DNA from: Hydractinia symbiolongicarpus
Lineage: Eukaryota > Cnidaria > Hydrozoa > Anthoathecata > Hydractiniidae
Direction of reading: 5' to 3'
DNA: 64,000 bases
Assembly: GCF_029227915.1 (NCBI RefSeq)
Contig: NC_079877.1
Span: forward strand, 9,984,001-10,048,000
Made by a program: the position numbers and the translations under genes. Positions 26,117 to 38,991 of the stretch are shown piece after piece. The notes under the pieces are model-generated. The model did not search any database, had not been told where the DNA came from, and saw only the letters and a list, made by a program, of their open reading frames with translations. The first letter of the stretch is position 1. Every line of letters starts with the position of its first letter.

Positions 26117-26314
26117 ATGCGTGCTATTCACGCCTTACTAATTCTGGCACAAGCTCTAACTATAGATGCTTTTGTACATAGAGAGAAAAAAAAAAGAAAG
26201 ACTGGAATTTCTGACAGTTTGAATAAAAATGTTAGAAGCTATAACTTGAAAGTACTATCGTTTTATGATAATAGAGATTATGAAAATGAAAATATATCGT
26301 TAACCTCGTTATGA
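26117..26314 (+). CDS. Possible small secreted peptide ORF in the 3' region of the NTR gene
   Basis: The 65-codon frame starts with a plausible signal sequence (MRAIHALLILAQALTIDAF) followed by a basic cluster (REKKKRKTG) that could be a convertase site. It lies downstream of the NTR-gene stop and upstream of its probable poly(A) signal. It may be 3' UTR read by chance, a separate short gene or an unused exon. A GCGCATGCG motif lies at its start. Confidence 0.2.
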   Translation: MRAIHALLILAQALTIDAFVHREKKKRKTGISDSLNKNVRSYNLKVLSFYDNRDYENENISLTSL

Positions 26315-26383
26315 GGAAGATAAATTATTAGAATCGAGGCCAGATAATGTTGTAAAATATAACATGATGTATATTGAGATTAA

Positions 26384-26389
26384 AATAAA
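26384..26389 (+). promoter_or_regulatory. Candidate poly(A) signal of the NTR-module gene
   Basis: AATAAA lies about 480 bases after the stop codon in AT-rich DNA. Confidence 0.35.
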
Positions 26390-27955
26390 TGTATATGCAG
26401 GTATGTTTTTATTTTTAATTTGTTTCTATCTGATTTGCCAACATTTACCTTTGCGAAAGGCTGGCGGAAGGAGAATATTTAAATTACCATATTCTCTCTA
26501 TTTGACGCCCTGGGCGTTTTAATTAATTTTCGAGATTTTGAGGTGGGTGTTACATAAAGAGAATATGGTATTTTGTTTAAACTGGTAGCCGAATTGCCAT
26601 TTTGTGCCGAGGAGGGATGGCAATGAGATATATCATGGGCGAGAATCTGAGAATATCTGTGATAGTCCACTCTTGTTTTGAAATAATTATCCTAGTCGCT
26701 TATTCGGGTATGGTCTGCAGATTTCTACAAATCTAAGCTAGTTTATCAGAAGACTAGATTCATTGTGACGCGGTGTTGTATATAATCCCAGATTTTCTAC
26801 GCAAACGGACAGGCAAAAAACGCATGCAGTAATCCGTATACACAAGCGTGTGAATCCCGTCAAAACGTAAAGTCGTCTATACCACTAGGATAAAATATTT
26901 TTTTCTGTTGTTATGTAGCTAACACAATAAAATATGATATATGGAAAGTACAATTCGAAGTTTGCTGGAAATGTCAAACGATTGTTGTTAAATGATCTAC
27001 GCCTCTTATCTACTTCCGCATTGTAACTAGCTTCAAGAAGAAGTAATAATGATGGCTAGCATAAAGTGCACTAATATCAAACTAAATAGAAAACTTAAAC
27101 ACAAAAAAGTTAGGTTGTTGTCTATAGCTGCCTACTGAAACTATAAAATAGCTGTCTGTCTATAGCTGTCTACTGACACTGACTACCGGTAGCTGGTCTG
27201 CTGTACGTCAGTTATAGCACAAATAATAAAAAATATAAAATGGCTAAAAAATGATATATTTATTAGCATAACGAAGAATAAAAATATAAGTATTTACATG
27301 ACAAAGAAGATCAAAAAGAGATCTTTTTTAAACCTGAGCTATGCAATTATTTAAAGTAGCGGATTAAGCGTCAATTTTTACTAACCGCGTCTGAGACACG
27401 CATATTATGTTCAATTAAATCTCAGAAGATCAGAAATTTTTACGAGCTTTCAGCCGAAACTAGAAGCTGTGTGTTCCACATCTAAATATAAATTTTACTT
27501 TTAAAACACATTTGAAGACGATAGTAAGCGGGAGGATTCTTTTAGCCAAATTTCAAGGTAAATTGTTTTTAAATTGTGGAGAAATAAGAAAGTTTTTATA
27601 TCAAATTGTTTTTGCTTATATATTATATTTATGTTTCTCTAAATAATTATTATTACGATTTAGAAATCATGCGAATAACTATCGAAACAATAATTCAGAA
27701 AATGATCCAATAAAATCACTTTGAATTGATTTTTTCCGGAAATTTGCCAAAACATGATATTTAAGACAATTGAAATTCGCAAATGATTCCTACGTCGTGA
27801 TTCCTCTTCTGCTGACTTGATAAAGCTCTTTATAAAGAGCCCAAATGTGCCTACGTATAAATTAAAAACACTTTTTCTGTGGAAGTTGACAGCACCATTT
27901 TCGCCATGTTTTTATAAAAGCTAATATCTTAAATTCCTGAAGGAGATCTTATACC
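26390..27955. other. Intergenic region, no gene recognised
   Basis: No exon or RNA gene was recognised here. A short near-direct repeat of 'tatagctg.ctactga' occurs around 27120-27180. The rest is unremarkable AT-rich DNA. Confidence 0.5.
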
Positions 27956-28455
27956 TTAAGTGGATAAATTTTGGCGAAGATTATATTTGGCGAAATTTGC
28001 CAAATTTAATACCCGCCAAAATTTTGATAACTGACCATTCGCCAAATTAAATATTCCCCAAATTTAACATAATTTACCGTTCGCCAAATTTAATCCCTGC
28101 TAAATTAAAGTTTTTTTTTAATTTAGAAAAGAAAAATGTTTTTCCCCCAAAAAACAAACTTTTTTTTATATTCACAACAAGTTTTAAAGTATAAATTTTT
28201 AACTCTATAACAAATCTTGCGTTTATATATACGTTTATTCTTATTTTTTATAAAACATACCAAGACATAAAAATTCATTTTTTTGTGTCATTCGCCAAAA
28301 TAAATCCCCGCTAAAATAAACATTTTTTTGTATCGGCGAAATTAAATACTCGCCAAATTTTATAAAATTGATCATTCGTCAAATTAAATCCCCCGCCACA
28401 TATTCGATTTTGGTCATTCGCCAAATTAAATACTCGCCAAAATGTAACCCCTTAA
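27956..28455. mobile_element. MITE with about 38-bp terminal inverted repeats
   Basis: The left end (TAAGTGGATAAATTTTGGCG...) matches the complement of the right end (TAAGGGGTTACATTTTGGCG...) with the same spacing over about 38 bases. The interior is filled with degenerate copies of TTCGCCAAATTAAATnCCCGCC in both orientations and has no coding capacity. It ends about 180 bases short of the stop codon of the DsbA-like gene and so may lie in its 3' flank. Confidence 0.7.
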
Positions 28456-28635
28456 ACCCATTTGGAGCTGACGATAATTGCTTTATGTGGCCGAAAAGCG
28501 AATCGCTTTACCCATCCTGGCGTTATTGTATTATAGTTACAGTAACCGCTCGGATAAAATCTTCCAGGATGTTACAAGTTCCTTATGACATTGCAATATC
28601 ACCAATGTTAGTGATTCATTTTCCAATCATCTTCT

Positions 28636-31600
28636 TTATAATTTACTTCCTTGAAGTTTTTCTTTTAATCCAAACTTCCAACCCAGCAACATATCCGCCA
28701 GAACGTTCATTCGATCTTGTCCAAAAACAACCGGACCATCATTAATTTGAAAACTAGGAACACCACATATACCGGCGTCCAATCCCCTAAAGAAAACATA
28801 ATTCAGATGCAGCTATATTATGAAATATCGAGATAAGATTTGGCAGGGTGGCTCATTAAATGGATAATGACAAAAAAAAATCTCTTAGCCTGGGATCATT
28901 CTAAATTCAAAAATATTAAATATGAAACAAAACCTAACCAATCTCATTTTCTTTTACAAACAAGAAAAACAGCAATGGCAGCCCGACTGATACCAAATTG
29001 GCAAGTGGAAAAATTTACTTGATTAGGAAGGAGAACATTTGCAGAGATACATTTTGATGACGTGGATAAAAAATAATGCATAGAATTATTCGTTTTCCAC
29101 AAATTATTTCGAAGATGAGGGAATTAATCGGAATGTGATTAACTCGTCCATTTTGAGATATTAACATCTATTTCTAAGTTAAACTTATATGTGCACTAAT
29201 TTCAATAAAACTGTAGTCATTAATCCTTGTAATCACAAAATAATTAAAGACCCAATAAACAAACAAGCATATTTTCCGAGTCTGTTCTTTAGGGAGAAAA
29301 ATTTCTTGGAAAGCCAAATTTATGCCTGGTTCAGTATTTTCAGTCACAGACGCTATTAACTAATCAAAAAAGGTAGAGAGAAACTGTTAGATAAATTTAG
29401 ATGTTACGCATGAAATACTTAAAACTATTTGTTTGCTGTTTCGTATGAAGGTGTATGATGAATATAATAATTACCGTTGGGTGTTTTGTCGTAGTTTCAG
29501 TTTGATTTCATCAGCTTGAGCGTCTTTCAAAAGCTGCTGCGCGTCGTATCCAGAGGAAGACAAAATCTCACTAAGCACCTAAAAATAGGATGTTACTTTT
29601 CTCACATTTATTACAAGCCCACATGTGAATAAAACAGTAGAAAGAGTAACATCCGACTTTCATCCATCAAATTTGCTCGGGCGAAAATTTTTCGATAATG
29701 ATGGATATCTATTTATCAAGTGCTGGAAGTATTTCTGCCCATCATTAAACTCCCAATCCTTATCCTCAGAACCCAATATTTGACCAAATTACCAACGACA
29801 TCTTAAAACTTTTTAAAAAATCTTGCTTTAATTGGTTAAAAACTGGAATGTGATTAATTTAAAACAATTCTAATTTCACTCTATAATCACATGAGTATCA
29901 CGAAAAAGGTGACGACAAAACTGAAACCAAACGTTTTAATATGAGAATGAGAAAAACAAAACACAAAACAAAATTTAACGAAGCACTAACTGTTGTTAGA
30001 TTTCCCTTTCAGAAACAATCTATTTTAGAGACAAACCAATTTTGTAAGAAAAGCTTCACTGTACCTGTTCATCCGATACGTTTTTATTTTCGCACCATAT
30101 AGCATCCACTAAAAAAATACCACTATCGTAGAGATCAAAAAAAAAATTTTAAAATCCTAGTTTAAAACTAATTTTGAATGTCAAAAATTTTATTGATTAC
30201 AGAAGTTTTGTTAGTAAACTTAGATTCGGACAAACACAAATAGAAAATTAAAGCAAAAATTTTATTTTGGGTTTTAAGACACAAAACTTCCTCACATGTC
30301 CACAATAATAATAGCGATTTGGAAGCGAATAAGACCTGCAAATTAAACTAACGAAAGTGTCAACGCAACAAACTTTTTGAATCTCCGTCAAATGTCAGAC
30401 ACTATAATGATATAAAAAAGAGAAAGAGATACTGAGGCGAGTCCCTGAAGTGGGTTTATAAAAATTTAAAGTTCCCGAAGCTGGCTTGTTTATTCTGATT
30501 CAATTCCGTTGAAAAGAAAAAAACGTTATCCGATCGTTATTTTTCCTAATAAATATCTAGAAATATTCACAAAACAGAATCAATTTTCTGTTTCTGCATA
30601 TTTTAAACTCGTTAAGCAGCAAGTTGTTAGGCACACTACTTCTAATTTAGGCTCTGTAATACACAACAAAACTTAAACTACAAAGTATATCATTTAATTG
30701 TCGTGTGCCAAACCAAGGCTGCTTCATCGAAAGCCCGTCTTTAAACGTCGGTTCCTAGGGCTCGATAGAATTGAAATAATTCTGACCTATGATAATCCTG
30801 ACTTAACCAAAACAGCTATAAATATTTTACAAAGTATTAAATGTCACAAGTAAAGTATTTGATTTTGACATTTCTGCGATGTCTATACACAATATCACAG
30901 ACCTCCGACGCTTTTACGCAGGGCCAACAAACCGACAGATCGTCTAACCGATAAAATTGTAATCACTTTAAAAATTGAATAACAAAGGAGAGGAGGAGGG
31001 AATGGTAGGCTGCCTGTTTTACTTACATCTCGGATGTAATTAGAAATCTCAGTAAAATAGACAACTAAGCTGTTTTCATTACTCAACTTTGAAATACATA
31101 GCTGGCTGCCATTTTTACGAAGCACATTTAAAGGGGTCAAAATTACTGAACCTTAACACTTAAATTCTGTCCTTGAAATTTAGCAAACCATCGTCCTTTA
31201 CTTGAAGATTATTGCTAAAGTAAAGAATAAGCCCTTACCTTCGTACATCTACGAAAATTTGCATGTATTTCTTAAAAAAATTCTGTTTGTTTGTGATATA
31301 CATGTAACGACAACGGCCTAACTTTTGAGCTTCTTCGCCAATGATACTGGCAAATTATTTCGTAGATAAAGGTAAACCCTTAAAGCCTACTCAACTCCTC
31401 CGCATTATTTCTTTCGACAATAAGATTTTAAATAGAAATTCGTGATGTGTCTCTTTCTCTTTTTATTATATCTCTATGTCCATAAAGAAACGCTTATCAT
31501 TCTTTGTTGAACGTTGAAAAATAAATGTTGTTAAGGCTCAGCGTGAGAAAGCAAGTAAAATACTACTACTTACTTATATTCTCCATCATTTTGAACTCTG

Positions 31601-34600
31601 GATTTACTATGGAGACGCGAAGTGGTAGCAAAGTTCGCAGTGGGAAGTGACTTGAAAATTGAAAGTTTTTTATGCCATAATATTTTAACCAATCATTAAA
31701 ATCTTGAATCTGGTAATTCCTCTTGTTCTCACCCATTGTATACAGAGGAACCTAGAAAATTAGAGACAAATGTGATTAGTTAGTAATGTGAAAATAGTTT
31801 AAGAGAAGAAATGGTAGCAGAAAAGTTGATAGGTTTGACAAAAATCTATCTAATCAAATTTGTCAAGTTTAATTTTTTTTGACGACTGCCAAGTAAAGTT
31901 ACCCGCGGGATGCAGGGAAAAAGGAATTTGCAAGAACCCCCAACTCAATCTGTTTTTTTAACCAATATATCAGCAGTCATCAATGCTCTTCATTATTAGA
32001 ATATATAGCTTGAGCCGTCTCAGAGTTCCTTTCTCATTTTCTTCCTGCGTTATTTTTATTTAAAACGCATGACATCGGACAGTTCCACATAGAACAACAG
32101 CATAATATAGGTACTATGAGGGACAAAATATAGGTAGCATCTTGGATTGGATTTTCTTAAACTAAAAGCTGAAATTTAGCATCACTTTCATTTTTTATCA
32201 GTGTAATCAAATGGTAACAACATTATGGTATATTTGTTTAAAAGTTACGACATTATTCAACAGGGTAGCTTATCCACATTTTTACCTTTTATTCAACCAG
32301 AAGTGACAAGCGAGGTGTAATTTAGCACAGTTGAAAAAACACGCAAGGCTTTTTGGACGCCGATGATAATTACCAATCAAATTTTTTTATTTATTATTTT
32401 TTTATTATCAACCTTTATGACAATGTAAACCTATGGAGCTATTTATTTTATTTTAAAAAAGAACATCTTTATTTTTACAGAATACAAAAAATGTTTGTAC
32501 CATGGGAGTTCCAATGTCACGAAAAATAACACCAACTACAACAGGAACGTACTCAACATCAACCTCTACCGGAGAAACACTTCTTAATAGTGCAGGAATC
32601 TATTAAATAAAATCAGCAGAAAAAAATTAACCATTAAAATGCTACAAACACATAAACCATATGTAAATCACTAAATATTCTTAAAACTATAGGTAATTTT
32701 TTTAAATAACAAAAAAATAGGTTAATACTTATACAAATTTAATTTTGTTTATGTTTTCAATTTCTTCTTCTGATTCTCACTGTGGTAACAATAAAATGTA
32801 AGGAAAGAAACAACAAGTTATGAGTCACACCTTTTTTTTATCAGATACCAAGTAAAGGGTTGTTACTTTACTTAGTTCTAATAGTTTGATTATTCTGAAA
32901 TACAATGCTTTTAATCCCAAATGAGTTTTACATATTAATAGGATATGTTTATAAATAAATAATTTTAAAAACAACGCTTTTTCAAATTTCGGAAATATAT
33001 TTTATACCCTTCTTTAAAAGAACAATTAAAGTCAAATATATTAAAACTTTTCACAATGGCATGAAATATCTCTTTTGCGTTTCTGTCAGCTGGATTGCAT
33101 AGTTTAGCTATAAATATACAAAAGCCAATGCGAAATAATGTTATCGACTTTGTTGGGACAGGCGAATTAACAAGGATTCTTCCACCGGCGAACAAATATA
33201 TTAAATATAACCTACTCAATTAAATTCGCATCAACTCCTAGGGCATGGCACTTATCTAAATTTGCATTTTACCCTGCAATAGGTTTCAAAAAAGTTGATT
33301 TTAAAATTAGTCATCATAAGTTAGGACTAAAAGTTTCCGAAGACACCACATGTAGGTTTGTGTATTAAAAAGTTTATAAACAAGAAATATAAAGAAAGTA
33401 TAGTAAAAAAAACCTGTTTCATTGCTAAATACGTCCATGGACTGGAGAAATCTAAAAATACTGTCAGTTTGGCTTTTTCAACATTACTCTTCAAAAGTAA
33501 ACGGTGTGGTTTAGCAGCTTTGTTACCAAGCTCATTTTCAACCATAAACAGACGATCACTGCCAAAGTACAGTCGGTTATTTACCCACATGCTATGAGGT
33601 AATAAAAACTTGACTATACTTAACCTTGTTTTATATCAGCATAATATGTCTAAATTTTATTCGTGCAATGTGTATCTGAAACAATGGATACACATAACTA
33701 TAAACAGTAGGTTGAGTTTTTTACTAAACCTAACATTTACGTATAGCATGAGAATTTTAAAGGTAATGTTGTAAAACGAGGGTAAAAAGTAACCCAGAAA
33801 AAGAATACTTGTACACGAATGCTGTGTGAAGACCATTGAAAATGATCTTAATTTTAAATTTCATGGAAAGGTGTCAATTACATAAGAGACAAACTTTACT
33901 ATTTCACATATTACCCTTTCCTGTTCCCTGAGATATCATGTAAAATACATGATGTTACACACCTTGGGACACCAAAGGCACCACGTTTAACTGCTTCTTC
34001 CGTATTTTTCACTAAAATCTCTCGAGCAGGATTCAGCTTGTCATTAACCAGATTGTTGACATTTAAATTCAACAAGGCGGAATCTGCAATACCTTGTAAG
34101 ATCGTTAGATCGCTTACATCTAAAAATTTTTGGGATATTTTGGCATTACCAATTTCGTAGCATCTTAACACCCTCTCATATCAGAAAAGTGAATATATAA
34201 AATATTCATTAGGTAACAACAAAATAAGGAAGATATACCATTTTGGTGTAACCAAATTGCATCGAACAATACATGTGTTAACTTTTCTCGAACTGCATCT
34301 GATTCACTAGGTGTCGAAGCTATCAGCCGCATAGCATTTAAAGTTTGAATGTCAGGAACTTTAAATGCTGAAATTGGTACTTTGTATCGATCATAAAGAA
34401 TTGCTAAATCTTTAAAAAAAAATTGAGAGTGTTAGCCAAAAGAATTACAGATTAAAGTGCTACCAAAATACTATGCGCCATATTTCCATGTACTGAACGA
34501 AATATAATATATCTGAGATCATAGAAGGACAAAAAGAAGGATGGACAAAGATTTATCTGTTGGTTAAGAATCTTGATTCACTATTAAAGACTTTCTATAA

Positions 34601-37600
34601 ATTAAAACTACTAATTCACACCCATACCTTGTGCAAGAATCCTTCTTTTCTGATCTGAATAAGATTTTATTAATTTGTTATCAGGAATATTTGTTGTCGC
34701 AAGTTTAGTACTTTTGTAAATTCCACCTATAAAAAAAAGGTCGAGAAAATTACATTTTGCAAACACATTTTTTCTCGTAATCTTGGAGAACAAGTCAGTA
34801 AAATGATCATAAATCCTGCACTGCTTTGATCAAAGTCTGAATATGCCAGTGTTTAATTTGGACAAACAAATTTAGAAAATTTAAATATTTTGACTTGAGA
34901 TAGCTTTAATGAAAGTGACTGGAATAACTCTATCAAAAACAAGGTTTTGTTGAAATTTCCTGGTTTGGATTAAATTACTTAACCAATTTCATGGATCGGA
35001 TTTAACATCTGGCTCTAGTTACAATTAGTAAATTATATGCACAACAATAATGTATTAGACTATGGTCTATTAACTAGTGAAGCCATTGTATTGCACTTTT
35101 TAAAGCCAAATAATTCAGAAATAAACGGTAGTAACTTGTGTCAATTTTTGCATGCTTTTCTGTAAGTGCCACCTGGAACCAAATCCTTGTCTAATCTTAA
35201 ACTTTTAGTTGATTCACCTATTTCGGAATAAACAGGTTAACGACATTATAAAAAAACACTTTTAACTCTAATATCTCCTAAAAAAACAAACCCAATCCTA
35301 TATATCAGTTTAATAAGCCTTTTAAGGTCTACAAAATAAGAGTATTCGACTACATAAATTTCCAAAATTAATCTTTGCCTCAACAAAGGGTTGGAAATTG
35401 TTAATCTTTTCTACTGCTCCTCTACCTTACATGATTTTTCCACAGGCCTTACCAGTGTGGCTGTGTGTGACACGTGCAAGGAGATGTTATTTTGCTCTTT
35501 TGTTTGATATACATATGTTTACTGAAGCTATTGTATTGCGCATATAATTGAGGCCAAATAACTTAAAAAAGTAGTTTACAGACAAACATTCAGTCCAAGC
35601 ATTTTTGTTTGAATATATTTTTCAAAATTAAATAAGGCCCTTGGCGATTTCATTTGTTGTTTTCATCCTTACTTTGATTCGATTAAGCAAAATGAAAGTG
35701 AAAAGCTTTACTGCCCTGCTGCAAGAAAAGGTAACTTATTTCGAAAATATACTGTTGTTAAGAAAGCAAGTGATTTGATGGCAATTCTGAGCGCATCTAC
35801 TAAATCAACAACCAAACCAAAACAAGCCAAAACCACCCAAAACTACTCAAAACCACCACAAACCCTAAACTTTTAGAACATTATAAACACAGTATAACTA
35901 TTAGCAAGTGGTATGATAAAAACAAAAATGCTGTAATGATAAATTTCATCAAAAGTTAATTAGTGGAGAATTTCCTCTTTTGAGGTACATTATATAAACC
36001 CTTTTTATTTTTTTTCAATGTGTATATATGCTATTTGTCCATAATAGCTGTTATATTATGCTCTTTCCTACAAATTTCTTTTTTGGATTTAGGACCTCAA
36101 TTCAATTCAATTTATATTGCCAGTAAGGAAATGAGTAAAATTACAAGTGCTAGATTTTGATAGTTACTATAATTATCATGGAAGGAGACCACTGGTGTCA
36201 TTAAATGTAAATAAACAGAAAAAAACCCGGAAGAGAATTAAGTAGAAAAGTTTTTTGCTACCATCAAAGTTTTGTACGGTGAAAAAAATTAAAAACAAAA
36301 TAATAAAAAAAGCATATTAAGATAGACAAAAAACATCACGTCACATCATAATATGACAAATACAGCACAAGAAACATCACAAAGCGGTTATACATAACAA
36401 TAATGAATTACATATCAAAAATTACATTACAAAAGACAAGAAGGGTCATAACTAGAAAGAAAAAATGAAGTTAGTTTAGATTTTATAGATGGGACAGAAA
36501 GTGAACTGAAAGATAGATTCTGGCATAATTGTTTCTTGTGTTATAACAGTGATGGATAGTATGGACATCAAAAGTTTCAGCAAGTGGTTGAGGAAAGTCA
36601 TTTGTATTATGTCAGGGAATCTATGTAAGGCTAGGTTGTGATAGATGGGTGCTGCAGAGACCAAAGGAGGTGAGAAGGTTAGCAAACAAACAGCTTTATT
36701 TTAACGAATGTATATACGAGTTATGAAAGAAGAGATAGGTTGATAGGTTGATGTGACCAACATACACTTTTAAATCCTCTTGGTTTAAGAAAATTGGACA
36801 TAGGGTAGCACTGAATGTTTGTGGTCATCATTGGTTCAACTTTGCTGCAAAAAAATCCTCTAAATGTGCCTTCCTCTGGTAGACTCATAACCATCAAGAA
36901 AAAATAAATAAACACCCCATTTTTATTTAACACTTTTCTCCAATACACAACCCTAAAAATATTGAAATATTTAAATGTTTGTTTTGGATAAACAACCCTA
37001 AAAAATTTTGAAACCATAAAATTCCCAGGCATTTGCAATTACAGTATTTTAACTTTTAACTTCGGGAAATATTTATTCAAGGCTCTCTATTCGGCAGGAG
37101 ACACAAAGACTGTTGATATCCGCTTTATTTACATGAAAATTTATAGGAGAGCGAAAGAAATCATACAATCTGGCTTCTTTTTTGTTTGGGTGGTTTTTAG
37201 TTTTAGTAGTTACCAAGTTTTGGGCTGTTGAATTGAAGTTTAAAATTTAAAACTAAAAAAACACTTTTTTATCAGGAAGTTTTCCAAGCAAATAGAACTG
37301 ACTAGAGGCTAAAGAACTTACTTTAACCTCAAACAATCACTGACGATTTGGCAGGAGAAATGAAAGTGAATTGTAGAACTCCTCAACAAAATTGTGCCAG
37401 CTGGAAGTTAATTAAAATAAATGTGTTAGTATCCCAATTTTAAATTGTGTGATCTTGCAGCTGAATTGAATAATCGTGAAAAACATGGAAGTAACTGACA
37501 TCATCATCTTTTACATGGTTAAAGGAGACCTGGGATCAAAAAGCAGCTTAACACAAATTTAGTCAATATTTACAAAGTTATAGATCAACCAACTTTGTTT

Positions 37601-38229
37601 GGAAATAACTGATCAAATAACTTTTGAAACTTAGTAATTCCTTAACATGATCAAAAATGTTGCAGCAAAATGAATTATAACTTGCAGCCTTATTGAATTA
37701 TAACATGCAGCCTTGTTCTTTGCTTTCAGAAATGAAGTGTTTTAATCAGTTACAGTGTAAAAAATCCACTACACAAAAAATATTTATAGCTAGCTAAGTA
37801 TTTCTTTAAAAAAAACAAAAACAAAAAAACTTTATGATCCAGCTCAAGATTTCACCAATAAAAACAAAAGCAAGAAAGAATATATATTCATGTTTTTAAT
37901 ACTTGCAATATAGAAAATGAATCACATAGTATCATTTGATTAATAATGTCACAAGAATAAACTGAAAATCAAGCACTATATTCATTGAAAACATACAGTC
38001 ACTACAAATGAATGTCAGAATTTTAGAAAAAGCTTAAATTAAAACATAATGAATACCAATGAGAGTTATATGTAATAAAGAAAAATGGATAATCAAAAAG
38101 CTTACCCAATAATACAGGTCTCCATACCAGCTTTGCACCATTCCTTTGAGCCACATCCTTTATAAGCTTTGATGCCAGATAGGCATAAGGACAGATAATG
38201 TCATAATAAAAGACAATTTCTTTTCCCAT
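28636..38229 (-). CDS. Tandem DsbA/GST-kappa-type (HCCA isomerase-like) thioredoxin-fold protein, at least 10 exons
   Basis: Exons on the minus strand are 38229-38106, 34726-34628, 34409-34239, 34119-33963, 33591-33414, 32600-32501, 31751-31574, 30108-30065, 29578-29475 and 28786-28636, with agreeing phases except as noted. The product is about 434 residues with two copies of the DSBA/GST-kappa fold. Domain 1 (1-about 210) has FYYDIICPYAYLASK, GAFGVPS and FGSDR. Domain 2 (about 225-434) has FLDFSSPWTYLAMK, GICGVPSF and FGQDR. Kappa GSTs and 2-hydroxychromene-2-carboxylate isomerases use a Ser at the SPW position; domain 1 has Cys there and domain 2 keeps Ser. Glutathione-dependent activity is therefore plausible but unproven. 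Exon 6 reads best with one base fewer near 32581 (see finding). A short exon may be missing between 31574 and 30108. A 3' splice site ends five bases before the ATG. The 3.4-kb first intron holds only old repeats. Confidence 0.8.
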
Positions 38230-38496
38230 CCCACCTACAAATCTAAACCATTAAAAACAATATATAATATACCAACTTTCTTTAATATCAATTTATGCTT
38301 GAATGCACAATCAAACAGAATTAACAAGAAACCATAGTAACAACAAACTGTTGTACTTTGTCATGTTCGATGTCAGCAAAACATCTAAAACAACTTTCTT
38401 TTAATTGAACATTTGCCTAAGTGGATATTTCCATGGGCTTTATTGACTAGTGAGTATCTTCCTGGAAAGTATTTTTAGATATTCCTGTGGACTTCC

Positions 38497-38697
38497 TGGG
38501 TTCCTGGGGCAAAGCCCAGAGGCAGACCGAGAAAGACTTGGCAGGAGGTTACAAGGACAGACTTGATAGAGAGGAAGTTGAGTTTAGATCTAACACAGTC
38601 TAGATCAGATTGGAAGAGGGTCATTAATATACCCCGTCCAACCCATGCTAGCATGGAAAACGGACGTTAAGCCGAGAATGATGATGATGATGATGTG
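38497..38697 (+). mobile_element. LINE 3' end: C-terminal tail of a non-LTR reverse transcriptase plus (GAT)n tail
   Basis: The frame 38497-38670 is open for 57 codons to a stop. It encodes the typical end of a LINE polyprotein (GRPRKTWQEV, then a Trp about 30 residues on, then PTHASMENGR). A (GAT)n run at about 38680-38697 serves as the 3' tail, as in many RTE/CR1-type elements. It is 5'-truncated, as LINE insertions usually are. Confidence 0.7.
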
Positions 38698-38979
38698 GCT
38701 TAACTATTTCTCAGCTATAATAATTAAATTTTGTTATTTGTACTTTTTTCGGAAAAAACAACCCAGAAAAGCCTAGAAGGTCGTAGGTATGAATTGTATC
38801 GAGTTGAATTTAGTGAATTTTTCTTTTGTTTTGAGAAATCCATGGTGAAATATTTGATAGGATTCTGTATTTGCAAATCAGAAATTTAGAGTTTTTTTAG
38901 GGTTGGTTACACTGCTCCTAATTAAAAATCGATTTCTTTCCATAAACTAGAGTTTTCGCAATTTTATTTTGAAAAATTG

Positions 38980-38991
38980 GCGCATGCGCGC
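38980..38991. promoter_or_regulatory. NRF1-like palindrome, possible promoter of the minus-strand DsbA-like gene
   Basis: GCGCATGCGC is the core palindrome bound by NRF1-family factors and marks many animal promoters. It lies about 750 bases upstream of the ATG, beyond a probable 5'-UTR intron acceptor. It is a motif match only. Confidence 0.3.

Noticed and set aside
30895-31140. 81-codon minus-strand frame within the DsbA-like gene, considered as the missing exon
   Set aside because: It ends at a good donor, but no acceptor gives both the needed phase and a family-like sequence.
36086-36700. Possible 3' tail of a second LINE on the minus strand (TTGAATTGAATTGA end)
   Set aside because: The tail-like microsatellite is suggestive, but no coding remnant could be recognised with confidence.
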